DNA from: Hyphomicrobium sp. MC1
GTDB lineage: Bacteria > Pseudomonadota > Alphaproteobacteria > Rhizobiales > Hyphomicrobiaceae
Direction: 5' to 3'
NCBI RefSeq assembly: GCF_000253295.1
Contig: NC_015717.1
Location: 4,216,001 to 4,280,000, forward strand
DNA: 64,000 nt
The first letter of the stretch is position 1; each line of letters opens with the position of its first letter. Below are positions 1 to 6,503 of this stretch, one piece after another. Below the pieces are notes generated by a model that was not told the DNA's origin, searched no databases, and saw nothing but the letters and a program-made list of their open reading frames with translations. The position numbers were made by a program, and so were the translations under genes.

Positions 1-792
1 TGGTCCTACGATACGCGCTATCAGCTCGGCACGATCCAGCTGGAAGATGGTCCGGCCGTATCGCTTGCCGTGCGCAACAATCGCGTCGTGACCGGCCATG
101 CCAACGGCGCCGTCGACATCTATGACCTCGACAGCAAGCGCCGTCTCTTCCGCTTCAAGCGCAACGACGCAACCATCTGGGCCGTCGATTTCATCGCTTC
201 GGAGGATCGCATCGCAACCGCCAGTCACGACTGGATGGTGACGCTGTGGGAAACAGCCTTCCAGAACGCTCCTACTGCGGTGCTCGAAGGGCATGAGAAT
301 GCGGTGCAGGCGCTCGCGGTCGATCCATCGGGTCGTTGGATTGCATCGGGCGGCGCGGACCGGACCGTGAGGATCTGGAGCGTCGAGACGAAAGACTCGC
401 GGCGGCTCTATCGCAACAATTCCGATTTCATTTCGGCGCTTGATTTCTCGCCGGATGGGTCGTTACTCGCGACCGGCAGCCTCGACGGTACTGTGAAGCT
501 GCTCTCGATGAATTCCTATCGCATGCAGCGGACGCTCGGCGGGCACAATGCGCGCATCACCTCGCTCGCGTTTTCCGGTGTGGGCGATCTGCTGGCGTCC
601 GCGTCCGAAGATGGTGTCGTGCGCGTCAGGAGCCTGAAGCGCCCCCGCAACTATCTGCCGTTGACGGGACTGGGATCCGGCGCAAAGACTGTCGTGTTCT
701 CAAACGATGGGCGCACACTGCTGACCGGCGGACAAGACGGCGTCATCCGGCTCTGGTCATTGCCGGGAGCGCAACTCGCCCAGCGCAACTGA
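1..792 (+). CDS. WD40-repeat protein, 5' end outside the window
   Basis: The reading frame is open to the left edge, so the N-terminus is missing. The visible 263 residues are a series of WD40 blades (for example GHENAVQALAVDPSG, GGADRTVRIWS, GGHNARITSLAF, GGQDGVIRLWS), at least six repeats, which fold as a beta-propeller and act as a protein-interaction scaffold. No catalytic domain is visible in this part; any enzymatic or membrane domain would lie upstream. The gene ends 139 bp before the next start on the same strand. The partner and process cannot be read from the sequence. The propeller call is secure, the role is unknown. Confidence 0.85.
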   Translation, partial: WSYDTRYQLGTIQLEDGPAVSLAVRNNRVVTGHANGAVDIYDLDSKRRLFRFKRNDATIWAVDFIASEDRIATASHDWMVTLWETAFQNAPTAVLEGHENAVQALAVDPSGRWIASGGADRTVRIWSVETKDSRRLYRNNSDFISALDFSPDGSLLATGSLDGTVKLLSMNSYRMQRTLGGHNARITSLAFSGVGDLLASASEDGVVRVRSLKRPRNYLPLTGLGSGAKTVVFSNDGRTLLTGGQDGVIRLWSLPGAQLAQRN

Positions 793-931
793 AGCGCACC
801 TTTGCTTGCGGGTGTCAGACGGCTTCGCTAGATCACATGCAAATGCTTGTGGGCTGCACGATGGAGCCAAAGGGCTGCCATCATTCGTCCCAAAATGCTT
901 AAATCGATTCATGCTCGGGGAGGTGCGCTCG

Positions 932-2095
932 ATGTTCGGGTGGCGCAGGCGCAGTGAAGGCTTTGAATGGAAGGAATACGTGCGGACGACCATTCTCGTT
1001 CGCCGGGCCGACCGTCAGCGCCGGATTGAAGATGCGCGCGTTGCCGCCATCGAGAAGGTCAAGAACGTCGCCGACGCGGGTGTCGATGCCGGGCGAGCCG
1101 GGGCGTTCGCTGCCAAAAGCGGCGTCATGCGCGTGCTGGCGTTCATCGGACATGCCATCGCCGACGTCGCAATTGCGATCTTCTGGGGCATTGTTCGCTG
1201 GGTCTCATTCGGCTGGAGCGTTTTGAAGGATGCAACGCGCGCACTTTTGACGCCACTGCGTAGCGCGATCCGCATTCCTGCTGATGCAGCGCGCGACAAG
1301 CTCAAACTGATGCCGGACATCGCACGAAAATCGCCGATCAAGGCGCATCACCTCATCAGCGCGGGGCTGTTTCTTCTGCTCATCTATGTCGGCGGCCCGA
1401 TGCTGAGAAGCGCCGACGGTATCGGCACGTCGGATCTCAATATCTCGACCGGCTCGATCGATGCTTCGCACCAAGTCACCATTTCGAATGAAATCTCAGG
1501 TTCGGCAGCCGCGCTGACGGGCGACACGATGCGGGTCGATGGGACCCTCGTGCGCCTCGCTGGCATTGAAGCGCCGGCGGCAGCGCAGCCCTGCCATCGG
1601 GCGAACGGCCGACGCTGGAATTGCGCTTCCGCCGCCCGTTTAGGCCTCAACAAGATCGTCCGCGGCCATAAGGTGACATGCACGTCGTCCGGCCAGGACG
1701 ATAGCGGACGAACGCTTGCAAGCTGCGTGATCGACGGTTCGCAGGACGTCGCGAGGATGCTCGTACGGGACGGCTACGTTTTCGCGACGGATAAATCGTT
1801 CTTCGGCTCGCTCAGCAGCGACGAGGGCGGCGCACGCGAGGCCAAGCGCGGCATCTGGCAGGGTGAAGTTCTCAGACCGCAAGACTGGCGCAACCAGACC
1901 TGGGAGGCGGCTAAGCGCGACGCGCCCGACGGCTGCCCGATCAAGGGGGTCATTAGGGCATCGGCGAAGATGTACGCCCTGCCCTGGTCGGATGCCTATG
2001 CCAAGGCGCGGGTGCGGACCGCACGCGGCGAGCGGTGGTTCTGCAGCGAAGACGAGGCGAAAGCTGCGGGCTTCGCGCCATGGGATAAATCTTGA
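932..2095 (+). CDS. Membrane-anchored staphylococcal-nuclease-like protein
   Basis: The start at 932 is preferred because GGGGAGGT lies 7 bases upstream; an open frame extends back to 806 without a better site. The 387-residue product has a basic N-terminal region, a membrane segment at about 139-155 (LISAGLFLLLIYVGG) and an SNase-like beta-barrel at about 183-312. It ends with a small domain (CPIKGVI to ERWFCSEDEAKAAG) common at the C-terminus of bacterial SNase-like proteins. The Arg of the RLxGI motif and the Arg of DSGRTLA are kept. The Asp/Thr/Glu cluster of active nuclease (GIDAPE-like) reads GIEAPA, so classical nuclease activity is doubtful. Substrate unknown. The fold call is firm, the activity is not. 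Confidence 0.75.
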   Translation: MFGWRRRSEGFEWKEYVRTTILVRRADRQRRIEDARVAAIEKVKNVADAGVDAGRAGAFAAKSGVMRVLAFIGHAIADVAIAIFWGIVRWVSFGWSVLKDATRALLTPLRSAIRIPADAARDKLKLMPDIARKSPIKAHHLISAGLFLLLIYVGGPMLRSADGIGTSDLNISTGSIDASHQVTISNEISGSAAALTGDTMRVDGTLVRLAGIEAPAAAQPCHRANGRRWNCASAARLGLNKIVRGHKVTCTSSGQDDSGRTLASCVIDGSQDVARMLVRDGYVFATDKSFFGSLSSDEGGAREAKRGIWQGEVLRPQDWRNQTWEAAKRDAPDGCPIKGVIRASAKMYALPWSDAYAKARVRTARGERWFCSEDEAKAAGFAPWDKS

Positions 2096-2127
2096 ACTGC
2101 CGGTATTGGCGTTGAGTGCTGCCCGGC

Positions 2128-2211
2128 AAAAAAAATCCCGCAGCCGGGGGAGACTGCGGGGTGCAAACCGACCTTCACGCCATTGGGGTCGTGGGACGGC
2201 GCAAAAGATCT
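2128..2211 (-). ncRNA. Candidate trans-acting small RNA, about 84 nt
   Basis: Read on the minus strand, a perfect TATAAT (2223-2218) is followed about 7 bases later by a purine start near 2211. The transcript would end in a 7-bp GC stem, CCCGCAG/CTGCGGG (2160-2154 with 2143-2137), then A and eight T residues (2135-2128), a textbook intrinsic terminator. The terminator loop reads TCTCCCCCGG, a C-rich sequence able to pair with Shine-Dalgarno regions, as in many alphaproteobacterial small RNAs. There is no open frame with a ribosome-binding site inside. I do not recognise an Rfam family. The promoter/terminator pair is seen directly; the regulatory role is inferred. Confidence 0.5.
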
Positions 2212-2217
2212 GCACAG

Positions 2218-2248
2218 ATTATACAGCTAAAGGTGGCAAAAATTTCAA
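2218..2248 (-). promoter_or_regulatory. Promoter-like element for the small-RNA candidate
   Basis: On the minus strand TTGAAA (2248-2243) and TATAAT (2223-2218) are separated by 19 bases. The -10 box is perfect; the spacer is two bases longer than the sigma-70 optimum, so strength is uncertain. Confidence 0.4.
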
Positions 2249-2804
2249 GCGCCGGAGACGCGTGATTCTTTTTTGTCATCAAGATGTGCCTGCTTTGCCG
2301 TCTCATCGATGCGCGAATGCAACGATTGCAAGCCCCGCAAAACAACAAAGTTTCTTTTATGGAATGTCGGCTGTGCTGTGGCAGCATCAAACTTGAGACG
2401 CTAATGAACTAGGAAAAGCGCGCGAGAGCGTCGTGTCTCTCCCAACCACCTCCGTACCACAGCTCGCGACCCTGCAACCGTAAGTTCTCAGAGCTGCCGA
2501 AAGACGCGAGCGATGAAACGGCGGATGTCTTTAAACCGCCGTCCGCTGCAGAAGCCCGGCTAATGGTCTTTACACTGGCAAAATAAATCGGTGTGCAAAC
2601 GTTCATACAGCAACCGAATTCCGATTCTTCTTTAGCTCGCACAAGTCTCGGACAGGACAGTCAGAAGTCTGTGTTGCAGATTCACACCATCGTTTTTTCT
2701 GAACAGCCAAACGTTGGCTTGAGCGCTCCCGGTTTTGAAACGCTGCCGCTAAAGTGCCGCCGTTGCAGGGGCACGGGCGTTAGTAACCAGAGGGGTTCAA
2801 GTTT

Positions 2805-4163
2805 ATGTTGCGCAGACTGGTACTGGGGCTGTGCGCCATCATGGCCACAGGCGCCGCAGGTGTAAGCGGCGTTGGAACAGTCACTGTCGTCGGAGCCGGG
2901 GCGGGTGTTGCCGGCCTCATCAGCACTTCGACAGTCGCCGAAGCTCAATCGTGGCGCCATCGGCACCATCGCCACCGGTATCATTATCGCCGCGGCGATC
3001 AGCTTATTCTCATTGCCGAAACCGACGTCGACCTGTCTCTCGACCGCTATACGATCGATGTGCGGCAAGCTAAAGGCGCCTACAAAGGCATTCGCATCAA
3101 GAATGCTATGGGCAAACTTTTCGACGTCCGGCGCGTCCAGATCGTCTACAGCGACGGTTCGGTGTGGAACGAAGACCGCCAGATCGACATGTATTGGGGC
3201 GAGCGCAGCCGTCCCATCAATCCGACCTACGAAAACAAGTTTATCGATCAGATCAAGATTGAGCAGGTACCCGGCTATGGCCGCGGGCGGCTCCAGATCA
3301 TCGGCATTCAGGATCGCGAAGGCCGCGAAATGGATCGCGGCGGTCCTGACTACAGCAGCAGACAGCCCAGCCGGGTGATATCGAACAACGATATCTCTGT
3401 GCGCCCGACGGTCCCGGTCGCGTCACCGGCGACGCCGGGCCAGCCGACGGCGGGCGGCGACGTTCTATTCGGAGCCCAGTACGTCGGCTTCCTGACCGAC
3501 CGCGACGTCATTCGTATCGGACCGGAAATCGGCAAGTTCTCGAAGATTCGGCTGCGCGTCCTCGATAACGACATTCACATCAAAGAGATGAAGATCGTCT
3601 ACGCTAACGGCGAAGCCGACACACTGGCGATCAATGCCGACATTCCCAAAAACTCCAGGACGAATTGGATCGACCTCAGGGGCGACCGCTTCATTAAGGA
3701 AATCCAGCTCGTCTATCGCTCACGGCCAAACTTCAATGGGCAAGCCCGGATCGAAATCTTCGGCCGTTACGCGCCGGGTTGGCTTGGCCCGAACGGCGAA
3801 GGCCGCAAGTATAATCAGGGCTGGGTGCTGCTCGGCGCACAGACCGCGGGCTTCATTGGCTTCGACAAGGACATTATCCCGGTCGGCAGCAACGAAGGCG
3901 GCTTCCGGCGCCTGCGCGTAACGGTTCGCGACCGCGCAATCACGCTTAACGAGGTCAAAGTCGTCTACGCCGACGGCCAGGAAGAGACCATTCCGATCCG
4001 CACGCGTGTCGACGCAGGCGGCACGTTCGGACCGATCGACCTTAGAATGGGCCGGCGCCACCCGATCGACCATATCGAAGCCAAGTACCGGTCGCGATTC
4101 TTCGACTCGTCCGCGAAAGGCAAAGGCTCAGCTATCGTTGAAATCTGGGGCCAACATTACTAG
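2805..4163 (+). CDS. Secreted protein with three DUF2541-like repeats
   Basis: The 452-residue product starts with a long signal-like hydrophobic region (about 1-48) and a His/Arg-rich stretch (RHRHHRHRYHYRR). Three homologous units of about 105 residues follow, near 66-169, 219-322 and 339-452. Each has the pattern LxGAQxxxFxxDxD, a central KIVYANGE or KVVYADGQ strand and a closing xIEIFG or VEIWGQ strand. This resembles the small beta-rich DUF2541 periplasmic domain, here in triplicate. A Pro/Ala/Gly linker separates units 1 and 2. Unit 1 is the most divergent. The gene is monocistronic, with its own terminator at 4198. The function is unknown; a surface or periplasmic binding role is only a guess. 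Confidence 0.7.
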   Translation: MLRRLVLGLCAIMATGAAGVSGVGTVTVVGAGAGVAGLISTSTVAEAQSWRHRHHRHRYHYRRGDQLILIAETDVDLSLDRYTIDVRQAKGAYKGIRIKNAMGKLFDVRRVQIVYSDGSVWNEDRQIDMYWGERSRPINPTYENKFIDQIKIEQVPGYGRGRLQIIGIQDREGREMDRGGPDYSSRQPSRVISNNDISVRPTVPVASPATPGQPTAGGDVLFGAQYVGFLTDRDVIRIGPEIGKFSKIRLRVLDNDIHIKEMKIVYANGEADTLAINADIPKNSRTNWIDLRGDRFIKEIQLVYRSRPNFNGQARIEIFGRYAPGWLGPNGEGRKYNQGWVLLGAQTAGFIGFDKDIIPVGSNEGGFRRLRVTVRDRAITLNEVKVVYADGQEETIPIRTRVDAGGTFGPIDLRMGRRHPIDHIEAKYRSRFFDSSAKGKGSAIVEIWGQHY

Positions 4164-4197
4164 GCTTCGGGCGAATAGCCGGTAGACGGAGAATCAT

Positions 4198-4230
4198 GAG
4201 GGCCGGGCACAATCCGGCCCTCTTTTTTTC
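4198..4230 (+). terminator. Intrinsic terminator after the DUF2541-like gene
   Basis: A 9-bp stem GAGGGCCGG/CCGGCCCTC (4198-4206 with 4214-4222) with a 7-base loop is followed by a run of T residues to 4229. It ends transcription of the upstream gene and implies that the desaturase gene has its own promoter. Confidence 0.85.
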
Positions 4231-4401
4231 GCACCAATGCGCGCGGACCGGAGAATACTGAGGGTTTTGCGCAGGAATCGTATCGGATCGACCGATTATC
4301 CCGCCGCAAACTCCGTCAACAGCGTTTCGCGAAGTGCGACGAATATGCTACGCGACGCTACCTGTGGCCGGCCGTCGATTCCACTATTGGGGGACCAAGC
4401 T

Positions 4402-5508
4402 TTGAACGTGAGCCTCAAGCAGCCGCTGCAGGCCGACAGTCGTGCCGACGTCTTCACCCGCGATCCGAGACTAGCTCCATCATCCGCCGCAAAGACATTA
4501 CCGGAGACGCAGAAACAGCGCGTCCGCCGCCTTGCTGCGCATTGCCAAAAGTATCGCGGCTCAGTGCCGAGGCTTGCGATCCAGCAGTTGCTGACGACCA
4601 TCGTGCCGCTGGTGCTGATCATCGGCGTGATGTTCGCGACCGTCGAGCATGCCTATTGGGCGACGTTGCTGCTTGCCGTTCCTGCTGCCGGGCTTCTGGT
4701 CCGGGCCTTTATCATCCAGCACGATTGCGGCCACGGGTCATTCTTTGCGTCGCGGCCGCTCAACGATTTCGTCGGACGCGCCATGAGCGTGCTGACGCTC
4801 GCGCCTTACGGCCTGTGGCGCCGGGAGCATGCGCAGCATCACGCGACGTCCGGGAATCTCGATCGCCGCGGTGCCGGCGATATCAATACGATGACGGTGA
4901 AAGAATACGTGAAGCTCTCGAAGCTTCGGAAGCTGCACTACAAGCTTTATCGCCATCCGCTATTTTTGTTCGGGCTGGGGGTGCCAGCCTATTTCGTTAT
5001 CATTCAGCGACTGCCGTGGTTCCATGCCTTGCCGCCGCGTGATGCCTGGAAAAGCGTTCTTGCGCTGAACGTGGGGCTCGTCGCGCTCTATGCGCCGCTC
5101 TGCTACTTCTTCGGCGTCGCCAACGTGCTCTGGGTGGGCCTACCGGTGCTGCATATCGCGGCCGCGACGGGCGGCTGGCTGTTCTTCATCCAGCACCAGT
5201 TCGAAGAGACGACGTGGGACACTGCCGAAGGCTGGGATTTTCAAGTCGCGGCGCTGCTCGGTTCGTCCTATTACGATCTCCCGAAAGTCCTGAACTGGTT
5301 CACAGGCAACATCGGGCTGCATCACATCCATCACCTCAACAGCATGATTCCGAACTACCGGCTTTTCGCTTGCCTTGATGCAAGCCCGGAGTTGAAATCG
5401 ATCAATCGGATGACGCTGCGCGAGAGCCTTCGATGCACGCGATTGAAGCTCTGGGACGAAGACCAGCGCCGCCTCATCGGCTTCGACGAACTTCCAGCAA
5501 CCGCTTAA
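4402..5508 (+). CDS. Membrane fatty-acid desaturase
   Basis: It carries the three histidine boxes of acyl-lipid desaturases: HDCGH (about 107-111), HAQHH (143-147) and HHIHH (306-310), numbered from the TTG at 4402. These ligate the di-iron centre. Hydrophobic segments flank the boxes, so the enzyme sits in the inner membrane and introduces double bonds into fatty acyl chains; the box pattern is closest to the delta-12/omega-6 (DesA) group. The frame is open from 4237, but that start falls just after the upstream terminator. TTG 4402 has GGGGGA seven bases upstream and gives 368 residues, so it is preferred; ATG 4345 is an alternative. Regiospecificity cannot be read from the sequence. Confidence 0.85.
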   Translation: MNVSLKQPLQADSRADVFTRDPRLAPSSAAKTLPETQKQRVRRLAAHCQKYRGSVPRLAIQQLLTTIVPLVLIIGVMFATVEHAYWATLLLAVPAAGLLVRAFIIQHDCGHGSFFASRPLNDFVGRAMSVLTLAPYGLWRREHAQHHATSGNLDRRGAGDINTMTVKEYVKLSKLRKLHYKLYRHPLFLFGLGVPAYFVIIQRLPWFHALPPRDAWKSVLALNVGLVALYAPLCYFFGVANVLWVGLPVLHIAAATGGWLFFIQHQFEETTWDTAEGWDFQVAALLGSSYYDLPKVLNWFTGNIGLHHIHHLNSMIPNYRLFACLDASPELKSINRMTLRESLRCTRLKLWDEDQRRLIGFDELPATA

Positions 5509-5532
5509 AGATTATTGCGTTCGCGCATTGCC

Positions 5533-6450
5533 ATGACGACAGATCTAGCGCGAGCGCCGATTGATGATCTCGTCACTATTCGTGACTGGCTGCGCTATGC
5601 CGTGACCCATATGAGCCGGGCGCATCTCGTCTATGGACACGGCACGTCCAATGCCGTCGACGAGGCTGCATTTCTTATTCTATCGCAGCTTGATCTGCCG
5701 ATTGACGACGTCAATCCCTGGCTCGATTGCCGGCTGACGACAGATGAGCGCCAAAGCATCGCTTCGCTCATTGCAGAGCGCATCGATATGCGTAAGCCAG
5801 CGGCTTACCTGACGCATGCGGCCTACATCCAGGGGCGAAAATTCTACGTCGATGAACGCGTGATCGTGCCGAGGTCGTTCATCGGCGAGCTGCTGGTCGA
5901 AGATCAATTGGCGGCGATCGTTCCCGATCCGATGGCCGTGACGCGCGTGCTCGATCTTTGCACCGGATCGGGTTGTCTTGCCATTCTCGCAGCGGAAGCG
6001 TTTCCGAACGCCAAGATCGATGCCGCTGACATTTCAGAAGATGCCCTGGCAGTTGCGCAGCGCAATATTCGCGATTACGGGCTGGAGGAACGCGTCCACA
6101 CGTTCAAGTCGGATTTGTTCGATGGCCTGCCGGCCGGGACGTACGACCTCATCATCTCCAACCCGCCGTATGTGACGGCCGATGCCGTCGCGGCGTTTCC
6201 GCCGGAGTATCAGGCCGAGCCGACGCTTGCGCATCTTGGCGGCGCCGACGGGATGGATCTCGTGCATCGCATCTTGCGCGACGCGCCGAAACGGCTGGCA
6301 CCAGGTGGCGGCATCATCGTTGAAATCGGAGATGGGCAGGCGACGCTTGAAGCAGCGCGGCCGGATCTGCCGTTCCTGTGGCTCGATACCGAGACCAGCA
6401 AAGCCGAAGTGCTCGCGCTTTTTGCCGACGATCTGAAAGCAATGAAATAA
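5533..6450 (+). CDS. prmB: Ribosomal protein L3 glutamine N5-methyltransferase
   Basis: This 305-residue SAM-dependent methyltransferase has the N-terminal helical domain of the PrmB/PrmC group (RDWLRYAVTHMSRAHLVYGHG) and a Rossmann domain. The SAM loop is DLCTGSG (141-147) and the NPPY motif (210-213) binds the substrate glutamine. The YGHGTxN region and the length fit PrmB, which methylates L3 during 50S assembly, better than PrmC, which acts on release factors. ATG 5533 is chosen; TTG 5515 is possible and neither has a strong ribosome-binding site. It follows the desaturase gene by 24 bases and is probably co-transcribed. It converges with ppc. Confidence 0.85.
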   Translation: MTTDLARAPIDDLVTIRDWLRYAVTHMSRAHLVYGHGTSNAVDEAAFLILSQLDLPIDDVNPWLDCRLTTDERQSIASLIAERIDMRKPAAYLTHAAYIQGRKFYVDERVIVPRSFIGELLVEDQLAAIVPDPMAVTRVLDLCTGSGCLAILAAEAFPNAKIDAADISEDALAVAQRNIRDYGLEERVHTFKSDLFDGLPAGTYDLIISNPPYVTADAVAAFPPEYQAEPTLAHLGGADGMDLVHRILRDAPKRLAPGGGIIVEIGDGQATLEAARPDLPFLWLDTETSKAEVLALFADDLKAMK

Positions 6451-6503
6451 AACGGCGAGCGGCCGTGGCAAAAGCCAGCGTCCGCCCGCGGATAGTCGCC
6501 ACC

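Larger units (their letters stand above)
2096..2804. other. 709-bp non-coding stretch containing a minus-strand small-RNA candidate
   Basis: No convincing protein gene lies here; short frames have no ribosome-binding site and no recognisable family. The left half holds a minus-strand promoter-like element and an intrinsic terminator, described separately. The right half (about 2400-2804) is the upstream region of the secreted DUF2541-like gene; GAGGGG lies about 11 bases before its ATG. I see no repeat or mobile element. Confidence 0.5.

Noticed and set aside
2593..2865. Small frame overlapping the start of the DUF2541-like gene
   Set aside because: It overlaps a well-supported exported protein in another frame and has no recognisable domain.
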